NCBI GenBank assembly: GCA_002363955.1
Contig: DEXE01000007.1
Span: 268,808-332,807 of the forward strand
Direction of reading: 5' to 3'
Length of the DNA stretch: 64,000 bases
From: Methylophaga sp. UBA3192
Lineage (GTDB): Bacteria; Pseudomonadota; Gammaproteobacteria; Nitrosococcales; Methylophagaceae
Positions 51,135 to 60,320 of the stretch are shown one piece after another. Numbering within the stretch: the stretch's first letter is position 1; each line of letters begins with the position of its first letter. The notes under the pieces are model-generated. The model was not told the DNA's origin and made no database searches. It saw only the letters and a program-made list of their open reading frames with translations. The translations under genes were made by a program, and so were the position numbers.

Positions 51135-52919
51135 TTAATTTCCTGAACCCAAACTCGTTGAAATAAGCCTTCCTTGATTCATCGAAAAGACTTGGTCAGC
51201 ATTCTGGAGAGTGGAGTGGCGATGAGCAATGATTAGGATAGTTTTTTCACCATGAAGACGACTGACAGCATTCATAACATCTATCTCAGTTTCCATATCA
51301 AGTGCACTCGTTGCCTCGTCAAGTATGAGTATCTCGGGATCATGATAAAGCGCTCTTGCAATACCAATACGCTGTCGTTGTCCGCCAGACAGCCTTACCC
51401 CTCGTTCACCTAATAAAGTTTCTATACCCTCAGGAAGTTCATCTATTAATGACTCTAACTGTGCTGCTTTAAGCGCTCTTATAACTGAAGCATCATTGAT
51501 TTCATCATCTTTAATTCCAAAAGCAATATTGCGTCTTAAAGTATCGTCAGTTAAGTAAATAGATTGGGGTACATAACCAATCATACCTTGCCATGATCGT
51601 AGGTTATCAATTGTAATTGGCTGAGCATCAACTTTTATTTGCCCTTCATCAGGCATAAGTACACCCATAATGATATCAATGAGTGTACTTTTACCCGAGC
51701 CACTTTCACCGATAAAGCCGACCATTTGTCCTTTTTCAATGTTTATAGTGATATTACTCAGAGCCTTACGATCTGCGAATGGATAGCTATAGGCAATTTC
51801 TTCGAGAAAAACACTCTGTTTAAAAACTAATGGTTTGGTCTCAGGTTGATATTTATCAGCGACCGATGTTTCAAATTCTCTGTAAATAATATCGGTAATT
51901 GCTGTCCCGAAACGCAATAAATTGACTGATGACACAATACGATTAACAGAAGGCATTAATCTAAATGATACGGCACCAAAAAGAGCCAGAATCGGTACAA
52001 CCTCACTAACCGTTTTTCCTTGATACACCATACCAATAAACAATAAACTCAACCCTGCTATTAGCAAAGTCTCTAACCATAGTCGGGTGAGATTTTGTAC
52101 AAACGAGTTTCGCTGATGCATTTTAAGGCTTTGCTCGGTATGTCCGGCATACTCCGTTGAAAAGAACGCTTCTTTCCCGTACACCTTGACATCCTTTATA
52201 GCGCCAATGCCCTGCTGTGCGTGTTTCATACGTAAGGCTTCATGGTGCTGTCTTTGCTTACCCCAGGAAATAATTCTTCGCTTGGTTAGCCACTGGTAAA
52301 CACCACCAGCAATAAAAAACACCAAAAACACTGTGATTGCCCCAATAGGCTCAAAATATAACAATAAACCTAAAAGCCCCAAAATAACCAAAGATTCTGC
52401 AATCAACAGCATGCCCGGGTTGAGCATATAGTTCATGAACAAGTTTAATTCCACCTGAAGGTTATTTATTAAATCTGCAGAGTTGCGTTGCAAATGAAAT
52501 GTGTAGGGCTGATACAGATAGCGGCTAAATAAATCCTTTGCCATATCTGCTTGCGTTTCAAAGACAAACCGGGATTGCCTCCATGCCAGAAAAGTCAGAT
52601 AGGTATTTTTTAATATATAAATCACAAGCAGAAACAACATTGCAGCAATCATCAATGTTTTATGTGATGGATTGCCAAAACTCTGAAGGGTTGATTTTAC
52701 AATCGGGTATTGTGAGGCTGCATCCGGATCAGCAATAACTGCCATGATTGGCAGGATCAGGCCGACACCAATCATTTCAAGGAGCATTCCAATCACCATC
52801 AACAAAAGTAATCCAATAGCTCTGGGTTTCTTTTTTTCCGGCAACAAATCCCATACTTTGTTGATATCGCGAAATTTGAGTTTAGCCTGGAGTTTGGGTT
52901 TGGATGGGCTGGCGCTCAA
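51135..52919 (-). CDS. PglK-like ABC flippase for lipid-linked glycan
   Basis: A 594-residue fused half-transporter. Six membrane helices (about 35-320) with the PglK-type end SFRLMPSVNRIVSS are followed by an ATPase with Walker A GESGSGKST, Q-loop YVPQSIYL, LSGGQRQR, LILDEATSALD and the His switch AHRHST. Campylobacter PglK, which flips undecaprenyl-PP-heptasaccharide, shares this architecture and the RLMPS(A/V)NRI motif. No Wzx is seen in the locus, so this is the likely flippase. It overlaps fcl by 4 bp. Confidence 0.88.
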   Translation of the reverse strand: MSASPSKPKLQAKLKFRDINKVWDLLPEKKKPRAIGLLLLMVIGMLLEMIGVGLILPIMAVIADPDAASQYPIVKSTLQSFGNPSHKTLMIAAMLFLLVIYILKNTYLTFLAWRQSRFVFETQADMAKDLFSRYLYQPYTFHLQRNSADLINNLQVELNLFMNYMLNPGMLLIAESLVILGLLGLLLYFEPIGAITVFLVFFIAGGVYQWLTKRRIISWGKQRQHHEALRMKHAQQGIGAIKDVKVYGKEAFFSTEYAGHTEQSLKMHQRNSFVQNLTRLWLETLLIAGLSLLFIGMVYQGKTVSEVVPILALFGAVSFRLMPSVNRIVSSVNLLRFGTAITDIIYREFETSVADKYQPETKPLVFKQSVFLEEIAYSYPFADRKALSNITINIEKGQMVGFIGESGSGKSTLIDIIMGVLMPDEGQIKVDAQPITIDNLRSWQGMIGYVPQSIYLTDDTLRRNIAFGIKDDEINDASVIRALKAAQLESLIDELPEGIETLLGERGVRLSGGQRQRIGIARALYHDPEILILDEATSALDMETEIDVMNAVSRLHGEKTILIIAHRHSTLQNADQVFSMNQGRLISTSLGSGN

Positions 52920-54004
52920 AGTTCACCTTCAAATTCAGTATGTCTGGTCTGATAATCTTGGTATAACTGTGATAAATGCTGTTCTAAATTGGCATTTTTT
53001 TTCCAACCAAGCTGATTTAATCGCTCTACAGACATAAGCTTTTGTGATGTACCATCTGGTTTGGTTGTATCAAAAGCAAGTTTCCCATTAAAACCAGCCA
53101 CTTTCTTAATCAACAAAGCTAGCTGAGAAATCGTAACATCTTCTCCCACACCAATATTTACAACGGGTGCTAATCCATTGTTTCGGCCGGCTGCTGTTAG
53201 TGAAACGAATTGATCCTCTGGCAGATTCATTAAATACACACAGGCATCAACCATATCCCCGCTGTACATGAACTCTCGTCTGGGATTGCCTGTCCCCCAA
53301 ACCGTAACCTCGGGGGTATGATTCGTTTTACAAGATTGAAGAAGGTTTGTCCTGAGAGGTTCAGAAATTTGGCCATGCATTTTTTCATCAGCCAAGATGC
53401 CCTTTTCATCCCCTTTTCCTGCTAACTTTGCGAGATGAAATTTACGGATTAAAGCTGGTAGTACGTGAGAGTTACTAAGATCATAATTATCACTGGGGCC
53501 ATAAAGATTGGTCGGCATTGCTGCCAGGAACTGTGTGCCATATTGTCGGTTGTAGCTCCAACACATTTCAATTCCGGCAATTTTAGCAAGTGCATACGGG
53601 CGGTTAGTTTCTTCTAAGGGGCCTGTAAGGAGATACTCTTCTTTAAGTGGTTGTGGTGCATTTTTAGGATAGATGCAACTCGACCCCAAAAACAATAAAC
53701 GTTTTACATTATTCAGATACGCATGATGTATCACATTATTCTGAATGGCCAAGTTCTCACGAATAAATTCAGCTGGATATATATTGTTGGCATGAATACC
53801 ACCAACTTTTGCTGCCGCAAGAAAAACATAATCTGGTTTTTCAACCTTGAAGAACTCGGCTACAGCATTTTCATCGGTCAAATCCAATTCGTCATGTGTT
53901 CTTTTAAGCAAGGTAGTAAACCCCTTACCTTCCAAGTTTTCAACCAGCGCTGATCCGACTAAGCCACGGTGACCTGCAATATATATTTTGTCTGTTTTAT
54001 TCAT
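52916..54004 (-). CDS. fcl: GDP-L-fucose synthase
   Basis: A 362-residue SDR with 3,5-epimerase/4-reductase activity that makes GDP-L-fucose from the Gmd product. Motifs: IYIAGHRGLVGSA, GGIHANNIYPAEF, FLGSSCIYPKNAPQP and the catalytic Tyr-Lys in RPYALAKIAGIEMC. Between about residues 195 and 230 it has an insert (KGDEKGILADEKMHGQISEP) that makes it longer than the usual 320-residue enzyme. The ATG at 54004 is preferred to 54028, giving an 8-bp overlap with gmd. Confidence 0.93.
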   Translation of the reverse strand: MNKTDKIYIAGHRGLVGSALVENLEGKGFTTLLKRTHDELDLTDENAVAEFFKVEKPDYVFLAAAKVGGIHANNIYPAEFIRENLAIQNNVIHHAYLNNVKRLLFLGSSCIYPKNAPQPLKEEYLLTGPLEETNRPYALAKIAGIEMCWSYNRQYGTQFLAAMPTNLYGPSDNYDLSNSHVLPALIRKFHLAKLAGKGDEKGILADEKMHGQISEPLRTNLLQSCKTNHTPEVTVWGTGNPRREFMYSGDMVDACVYLMNLPEDQFVSLTAAGRNNGLAPVVNIGVGEDVTISQLALLIKKVAGFNGKLAFDTTKPDGTSQKLMSVERLNQLGWKKNANLEQHLSQLYQDYQTRHTEFEGEL

Positions 54005-55082
54005 GGTAGTCGTAAGCGGTAAAACCATGTTTTTTAACTAACTCATCACGTTCTGCAGATTTGTAATCTTCAAGTACCATTTCTGTTACGAGTTCTTCAA
54101 AACTGATTTTGGGTATCCAGCCAAGTTTTTCTTTTGCTTTAGTCGGGTCACCTAATAAAGTTTCGACTTCTGTGGGACGGAAATAACGTGGGTCCACCTG
54201 GACAATACATTTGCCTTCAGCGTCATACCCTTTTTCATCAACGCCTTTACCTTCCCAGCGAATGGTTATTTCCAGTTCTTTTGCAGCAGTGTTAACAAAA
54301 TCACGAACACTGTATTGCACACCTGTTGCGATGACAAAGTCTTCTGGCTGATCCTGCTGCAGCATTAACCACTGCATCTCAACATAATCCTTGGCATGTC
54401 CCCAGTCACGGAGTGCATCAAGGTTGCCCAGATAAAGACAATCTTGTAAGCCTAATTTAATGCGAGCTAATGCTCTGGTAATTTTGCGAGTTACAAAAGT
54501 TTCGCCACGGATTGGGCTTTCATGATTAAACAAAATGCCATTACAGGCATAGATGCCATACGCTTCGCGATAATTCACCGTAATCCAGTAGCCATATAAT
54601 TTGGCAACAGCATAAGGACTACGTGGATAAAATGGTGTTGTTTCTTTCTGTGGAGTTTCCTGTACCAAACCATAAAGCTCTGAAGTTGAAGCCTGATAGA
54701 ACTTGGTTTTTTTTTCCAGACCAAGAATACGAATTGCTTCCAGAATCCTTAATGTGCCAATTCCATCAGCATTTGCAGTATATTCTGGAGTTTCAAAACT
54801 GACAGCCACATGACTCATTGCGGCAAGGTTATAGATTTCATCAGGCCGAACCTGCTGGATAATTCGAATCAGATTGGTAGAGTCAGTCAAATCACCGTAG
54901 TGCAAAATGAAATTTTTATTATCGACATGCGGATCCTGATAAAGATGATCAACGCGATCTGTATTAAACAGTGAAGCACGGCGTTTGATACCATGCACTT
55001 CATAACCTTTTTCTAATAATAACTCTGCCAGATAGGCCCCATCCTGGCCGGTGATACCAGTTATTAACGCAACTTTGTTCAT
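53997..55082 (-). CDS. gmd: GDP-mannose 4,6-dehydratase
   Basis: A 361-residue first enzyme of GDP-L-fucose synthesis. Nearly colinear with E. coli Gmd: ALITGITGQDGAYLAELLL, YQASTSELYGLVQETPQ (catalytic Thr/Ser-Glu), SPYAVAKLYGYW, GILFNHESPIRGETFVTRKI, LRDWGHAKDYVEMQW and VDPRYFRPTEVETLLGDP. It uses GDP-mannose, linked here to manB. It is distinct from the divergent Gmd-like gene at 46656. Confidence 0.96.
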   Translation of the reverse strand: MNKVALITGITGQDGAYLAELLLEKGYEVHGIKRRASLFNTDRVDHLYQDPHVDNKNFILHYGDLTDSTNLIRIIQQVRPDEIYNLAAMSHVAVSFETPEYTANADGIGTLRILEAIRILGLEKKTKFYQASTSELYGLVQETPQKETTPFYPRSPYAVAKLYGYWITVNYREAYGIYACNGILFNHESPIRGETFVTRKITRALARIKLGLQDCLYLGNLDALRDWGHAKDYVEMQWLMLQQDQPEDFVIATGVQYSVRDFVNTAAKELEITIRWEGKGVDEKGYDAEGKCIVQVDPRYFRPTEVETLLGDPTKAKEKLGWIPKISFEELVTEMVLEDYKSAERDELVKKHGFTAYDYHE

Positions 55083-55122
55083 TTAAATCTCTACTTAATT
55101 TTAATTGTAATTACAGGATACT

Positions 55123-57027
55123 TCATTCAACCGTAACCGATTTCGCCAGATTCCGAGGTTGATCAACATCTGTCCCTTTTATCAGTGCAACATGGTAGCT
55201 AAGAAGCTGAAGTAAAATGTTGTAAGTTATTGGAGCGGTGATACGACCAACATTAGTAGTGGCTTTCACGACCTTAAAGCCTGATTCAGAGCTGATATCC
55301 GAGCGTTCATCTTCGAATACAATCATCTGTCCACCACGCGCTTTGACTTCCTGGAGATTGGATTTGAGCTTTTCCAGCAAATCATCCAACGGCGCGATGG
55401 CAATCACCGGCATATTTTCATCAATTAAGGCTAATGGGCCATGTTTCAGCTCGCCTGCTGGATAGGCTTCAGCATGAATATAACTGATTTCCTTGAGTTT
55501 TAAAGCGCCTTCAAGTGCAATCGGGTACATCGTTCCCCTTCCCAAAAATAGCGCGTGCTGTTTATCTGCAAAGTCCTGGGCAATATCCTGAATTTCCTGT
55601 TCATGCATTAAGGCATTCTGAATAAGATTAGGTAGCTTTTGCAGACCTTGGGTGATATGTTTTTCCCGCTCACGGGTAATGCGTTTTTTGACTTTACCAA
55701 TACACGTTAACAATAAAGCTAATGCTACTAACTGCGTGGTAAACGATTTGGTTGATGCGACACCGATTTCAGGACCTGCGTGGGTAAGGTAACAGAGGTC
55801 AGCCTCACGGGTCAGGCTGCTTTCGGCGACATTGCAGATGGATAATGTTGGAATATTTTTTAAGGCAAAAGCTTCTGGGCTTTCTGCCCCATGGGCTTTA
55901 ATCTGCTGAAGGGCTGCCAATGTATCGGCAGTTTCCCCCGACTGACTGATTGTGACAAATAAGGTATTGTCCTCTATCACTGGATTCCGGTAGCGAAATT
56001 CACTGGCTACTTCAACCTGGCAAGGCAGTCGCACAATATCTTCCACCCAGTATTTTGCTACCATGCCAGCGTGATAACTGGTACCACAGGCAATAATATG
56101 AATTCGTTCAATACTTTTGAAAATGGATTCAGCACCAGGGCCAAAAGTGGACACAAGCACTTGATCCTGAGTGACTCGCCCTTCCAAAGTATCGATAACT
56201 GCTTGAGGCTGTTCAAATATCTCTTTGTGCATGTAGTGACGGTGTTCACCCAGCTCAACCGCGGTAATATTTAATGAAGATTGTTTGATAGGGCGTTCAA
56301 CTTTCTCACCGGTCACAGAGCTATATATTTCAATGCTTTCCCGTGTCAGTTTGGCAACGTCACCATCTTCCAGAAAAATAAAGTTCTGGGTCACTGGTAG
56401 TAAAGCCGATACATCTGAAGCAATAAAGTGTTCGCCAATACCGATACCAATCACTAATGGGCTGCCTTTACGGGCGGCTATCAGGGTATTTGGTTCATCG
56501 GTGGCAATCACACCTAACGCATAAGCACCTTCAAAGTCTTGAATGGCTTCGACTACTGCATCAAACAGAGACAGATTAGTGCGTTTGGCCGATGGTGAGG
56601 CCTCACCATATAAATATTGGTAAATTGAATGCGCAACAACTTCGGTATCTGTTTCAGAGGTAAAACGATAGCCTTGATTAACCTGTTGCTGCTTTAAAAC
56701 CTGATAATTTTCAATAATACCGTTATGAACAACTGCAACACGATGATTGCATATATGCGGATGTGCATTATTTTCAGAAGGGATGCCGTGTGTTGCCCAG
56801 CGAGTGTGTGCTATGCCCATTTGACCTGAAAAACTGCTGTTTTCTGTATCAATCTTGGCTTCAAGTTGCTTGATTTTACCAAGCGATCTGACACGATGGA
56901 TATTGGCATCAGCATCCATTAGTGCAATACCGGATGAGTCATAACCTCGATACTCTAGCCGGCGAAGTCCTTCCATTAAAATTGGGGCTACATTCCGCTC
57001 AGCAATACCACCGACTATTCCACACAC
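55123..57027 (-). CDS. glmS: Glutamine-fructose-6-phosphate aminotransferase GlmS
   Basis: Makes glucosamine-6-P, the entry to UDP-GlcNAc. It has 634 residues: N-terminal glutaminase with the catalytic Cys after the initiator (MCGIVGG), RGYDSSG and TRWATHG; two SIS domains with ISQSGETADT and GVASTKSFTTQ; and the conserved C-terminal AKSVTVE. The start is GTG at 57027, with GGAGG ten bases upstream. It has its own promoter. A second glmS may exist elsewhere in the genome; a locus copy could boost HexNAc supply. Confidence 0.97.
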   Translation of the reverse strand: MCGIVGGIAERNVAPILMEGLRRLEYRGYDSSGIALMDADANIHRVRSLGKIKQLEAKIDTENSSFSGQMGIAHTRWATHGIPSENNAHPHICNHRVAVVHNGIIENYQVLKQQQVNQGYRFTSETDTEVVAHSIYQYLYGEASPSAKRTNLSLFDAVVEAIQDFEGAYALGVIATDEPNTLIAARKGSPLVIGIGIGEHFIASDVSALLPVTQNFIFLEDGDVAKLTRESIEIYSSVTGEKVERPIKQSSLNITAVELGEHRHYMHKEIFEQPQAVIDTLEGRVTQDQVLVSTFGPGAESIFKSIERIHIIACGTSYHAGMVAKYWVEDIVRLPCQVEVASEFRYRNPVIEDNTLFVTISQSGETADTLAALQQIKAHGAESPEAFALKNIPTLSICNVAESSLTREADLCYLTHAGPEIGVASTKSFTTQLVALALLLTCIGKVKKRITREREKHITQGLQKLPNLIQNALMHEQEIQDIAQDFADKQHALFLGRGTMYPIALEGALKLKEISYIHAEAYPAGELKHGPLALIDENMPVIAIAPLDDLLEKLKSNLQEVKARGGQMIVFEDERSDISSESGFKVVKATTNVGRITAPITYNILLQLLSYHVALIKGTDVDQPRNLAKSVTVE

Positions 57028-57052
57028 TGATGGCTTTCCTCCAAATACGCAA

Positions 57053-57086
57053 ACAGAGATTATACATCAGCAATCTTATAAATAAT
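57053..57086 (-). promoter_or_regulatory. Predicted glmS promoter
   Basis: On the minus strand a perfect TATAAT lies at 57059-57064, 32 bp before the GTG of glmS, with only a weak -35 (CATTAT-like) 17 bp further up. The 115-bp gap to ugd is one of the largest in the polysaccharide locus, so a fresh start of transcription is plausible here. Confidence 0.4.
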
Positions 57087-57142
57087 GCCCTTCCATTCTC
57101 AAGAAAACGTATTTACTGTAGATTACTTCATGCTAAAACAAA

Positions 57143-58321
57143 TTAATCCTGGCCAAACAAATCACGGGTATAAATTTTGTCTTTTACATCCTGAATATCG
57201 TCTGTAATGCGATTCGCGATGATTAATGAAGACAGCTGTTTGAAGGCTGCCAGATCATTTACCACTTTGGAACGGAAAAACTCGGCTTCTTCAAGCACCG
57301 GCTCATAAACAATAACTTCAATACCTTTGGCTTTAATGCGCTTCATAATGCCTTGTATGGCGGATGCTCTGAAGTTATCCGATCCTTGCTTCATTACCAA
57401 CCGGTAAATCCCAACGACAGCAGGATTTTTCTTAATAATCTGATCTGCAATAAAATCTTTTCGGGTGGTATTGGCATCCACAATAGCCCGAATCAGACTA
57501 TTCGGTACCGTGTCATAGTTAGCCAGTAATTGCTTGGTATCTTTTGGCAGGCAATAACCGCCATAGCCAAAGGATGGATTATTGTAGTGGTCGCCAATGC
57601 GTGGATCCAAACCAACACCTTCAATGATTTGCCGGCTATTCAGATTATGTGTTTCAGCATAGCTGTCGAGTTCGTTAAAATACGCTACTCGCATCGCCAG
57701 ATAAGTATTGGAAAATAATTTAATCGCTTCGGCTTCAGTCGGGTCGGTAAATAATACCGGCACATCTTTTTTCACTGCGCCTTCTAATAACAAATCGGCA
57801 AATAAACGAGCACGATCACTACGCTCACCCACAACAATGCGTGAAGGATAGAGATTGTCATACAACGCTTTGCCTTCACGTAAAAACTCAGGCGAAAAGA
57901 ATATTTTGTCACTGCCAAATTTTGCTCGAACGGTTTGGGTATAGCCAACCGGGATCGTGGATTTGATAATCATCACTGCAGCAGGATTAATATCCAAAAC
58001 ATCTTTTATTACAGCTTCGACCGAGTTGGTATTAAAGGTATTGGTGACTGTATCGTAATCGGTTGGGGTAGCAATAATGATGAAATCGGCTTTTTCATAG
58101 GCTTGTTTTTTGTCAGTTGTTGCCGTTAAATTTAATGGTTTATTGGTTAGAAAGTCTTCAATTTCTTTATCCACTATCGGTGATTTTCTGGCATTAATCA
58201 GATCGACTTTTTCAGCGACAATATCCAATGCGGTAACCTGGTGATGTTGTGCGAGCAAAACTGCAAGGGATAAGCCAACATACCCGGTTCCAGCAACTGC
58301 AATATTGAGTGTTTTTTCCAT
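57143..58321 (-). CDS. ugd: UDP-glucose 6-dehydrogenase
   Basis: Oxidises UDP-glucose to UDP-glucuronate with two NAD+. It has 392 residues, the short bacterial type. The NAD-binding start is IAVAGTGYVGLSLAVLL. STIPVGYT, SPEFLREGKALYDN, the catalytic Cys in FGYGGYCLPKDTKQ and the central NTYLAMRVAYFNE helix are all present. It is close to the Ugd of capsule loci rather than the WbpA/WecC type, judged by FLREG and GGYCLPKDT. Confidence 0.93.
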   Translation of the reverse strand: MEKTLNIAVAGTGYVGLSLAVLLAQHHQVTALDIVAEKVDLINARKSPIVDKEIEDFLTNKPLNLTATTDKKQAYEKADFIIIATPTDYDTVTNTFNTNSVEAVIKDVLDINPAAVMIIKSTIPVGYTQTVRAKFGSDKIFFSPEFLREGKALYDNLYPSRIVVGERSDRARLFADLLLEGAVKKDVPVLFTDPTEAEAIKLFSNTYLAMRVAYFNELDSYAETHNLNSRQIIEGVGLDPRIGDHYNNPSFGYGGYCLPKDTKQLLANYDTVPNSLIRAIVDANTTRKDFIADQIIKKNPAVVGIYRLVMKQGSDNFRASAIQGIMKRIKAKGIEVIVYEPVLEEAEFFRSKVVNDLAAFKQLSSLIIANRITDDIQDVKDKIYTRDLFGQD

Positions 58322-58345
58322 AATCTGTCTCTTAAAAGTTACACT

Positions 58346-60286
58346 TCAGTTTCCATTAATCGGACTAACCACTTTTTGACTCAGCCAATCTTCAATGCCG
58401 CATTGCGGCATAAACCCATCGACATATTCACTGAGAATAGTCCTGATTTGTTCATAATCTGAACCACTTACTGCATGTTGTAAATCCGTGAGTATCAATT
58501 GTAAATCGTCCCAGGGAATGACGCTTTCTTCGGCCCTCATGATTTTTTGGTGTGCTGTCTGGCTGACGTTTTCACCGATTAATAATTCTTCGAATAATTT
58601 TTCGCCGGGCCGCAGACCGGTATAGGTAATTTCAATATCACCATCTGGATTTTCAGCATTTTTAACACTGAAACCGCTGAGATGAATCATCCGTGTTGCC
58701 AGATCCACAATTTTTACGGCCGACCCCATATCGAGTACAAAGACATCACCACCCTGCCCCATCGCACCGGCCTGTATCACCAGCTCAGCAGCTTCAGGTA
58801 TTGTCATAAAATAACGGATAATTTGTGGATCGGTTACCGTGACTGGCCCCCCCTTGGCTATCTGCTCCCGAAATAATGGCACAACTGAACCGGAAGAACC
58901 CAGCACGTTACCAAATCTTACCATGGTAAAACGGGTATCCGAGGTCTGTGCTAAAGCCTGTAAAACCAGTTCTGCCATGCGTTTACTGGCTCCCATGGTA
59001 TTGGTAGGTCGAACAGCTTTATCTGTTGAAATTAACACAAACGTTTCAACTTTTGCTGCAATGGCAGCCTGAGCGCAATGCAATGTACCGAAAACATTGT
59101 TACGTATGCCTTCGCCCACGTTTTTTTCGACCATTGGCACATGTTTATACGCTGCTGCATGGTAAATAGTTTGTACCGAAAAATACTGACAGATTGATGT
59201 CAATCGTGCACGGTCCACCACAGATCCAATTAAAGCAATGACTTCCACACCACTTTCCAGATTGATAAGCTCCTGTTCGATTTGATACAAAGCGAATTCA
59301 CTGATTTCAAACAATAACAATCTGCTGGGTTTAAGCTTGATGATTTGCCGTGACAATTCAGATCCAATGGAACCACCTGCTCCGGTAACCATTACACATT
59401 TACGACTGAGATTGGCTGTTAATAACTGCGGATCGGCTTCGACAGCCTCTCTGCCAAGCAAATCCGCAATATCAACCTCCTGAATATCTGAAACTTCCAG
59501 TTTGCCTTCGGCAATATCGGTTAAATCAGGCAATGTACGAATATGAACAGGTAAATCTTCGAGTGAATTCAGAATTTCACTACGGCGGCTTCGGGAGGCG
59601 GATGGCATGGCCAGCAAAATCTCGCGAACTTTGAAGCGCTCGATTAATTTAATCAAATCTCGTGGTCGATAGACATTAAGACCATTTATCTGTTGTTTAT
59701 ATAAAGTTGCATCATCATCAATAAACGCTACTGGACGCAACTGGCGGCCCATCCTTAACAACGCTGAAAGTTGGGCCCCGGCCTGTCCTGCGCCATAAAT
59801 CAATACCGGGGGAACATATCGCTCCATGGCACTACTTAAGGAAGCGTTACGATTAGCAAATAACCAGCGGGCATATACTCTTAAACCGCCGATTATGACA
59901 AATAACATTAGCGCATTAATGATATAGACCGTTCTGGGAACCAGACCGGCAGCACTTCCTGCCAAAACGACAATAGTTGCAAAAATTAACGTGAATAAAG
60001 CAATAGCTTTACAAATTGTCCACATTACATCCAGGCCGATATAACGAACAATTGCACGATATAAACCGAGTTTGATAAAAATGGGGATCGCTATCAGTGG
60101 CGCAACAATAAATAGCCACCACTGGCTTGATGGGGGAATATAAAAAGTACTTAACCGCAGTGAATAAGATGACCAAAGAGCAAATATCACCACCACATAG
60201 TCAATGATGATACTGAGAATACGTTTGGTTGTTCGTGGACGATTCAAAAACCATTGCATCAGTCGGTTGAACTGGTTTTTAAACAT
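58346..60286 (-). CDS. WbpM/FlaA1-family membrane nucleotide-sugar 4,6-dehydratase
   Basis: A 646-residue protein. Four to five N-terminal membrane helices (about 20-145) are followed by a CoA-binding-like domain (GAGQAGAQLSALL, about 168) and a soluble SDR domain (about 290-600) with the glycine loop VTGAGGSIGSELS. The catalytic elements are ISTDKAVRPTN and the Met-for-Tyr site MGASKRMAEL, as in WbpM. It converts UDP-GlcNAc (or GalNAc) to UDP-4-keto-6-deoxy-HexNAc. With the reductase at 33806 this gives QuiNAc or FucNAc. Length and motifs are intact. Confidence 0.92.
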   Translation of the reverse strand: MFKNQFNRLMQWFLNRPRTTKRILSIIIDYVVVIFALWSSYSLRLSTFYIPPSSQWWLFIVAPLIAIPIFIKLGLYRAIVRYIGLDVMWTICKAIALFTLIFATIVVLAGSAAGLVPRTVYIINALMLFVIIGGLRVYARWLFANRNASLSSAMERYVPPVLIYGAGQAGAQLSALLRMGRQLRPVAFIDDDATLYKQQINGLNVYRPRDLIKLIERFKVREILLAMPSASRSRRSEILNSLEDLPVHIRTLPDLTDIAEGKLEVSDIQEVDIADLLGREAVEADPQLLTANLSRKCVMVTGAGGSIGSELSRQIIKLKPSRLLLFEISEFALYQIEQELINLESGVEVIALIGSVVDRARLTSICQYFSVQTIYHAAAYKHVPMVEKNVGEGIRNNVFGTLHCAQAAIAAKVETFVLISTDKAVRPTNTMGASKRMAELVLQALAQTSDTRFTMVRFGNVLGSSGSVVPLFREQIAKGGPVTVTDPQIIRYFMTIPEAAELVIQAGAMGQGGDVFVLDMGSAVKIVDLATRMIHLSGFSVKNAENPDGDIEITYTGLRPGEKLFEELLIGENVSQTAHQKIMRAEESVIPWDDLQLILTDLQHAVSGSDYEQIRTILSEYVDGFMPQCGIEDWLSQKVVSPINGN

Positions 60287-60320
60287 CTTCCAATCCTAAA
60301 ATTCAGCGTGATGAAAACAA

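Noticed and set aside
57028..57142. Possible RfaH/ops or glmS ribozyme-like leader
   Set aside because: No GGCGGTAGCGT-type ops element is present. The leader after the predicted promoter is only about 25 nt, too short for a ribozyme; such ribozymes are also a Gram-positive trait.
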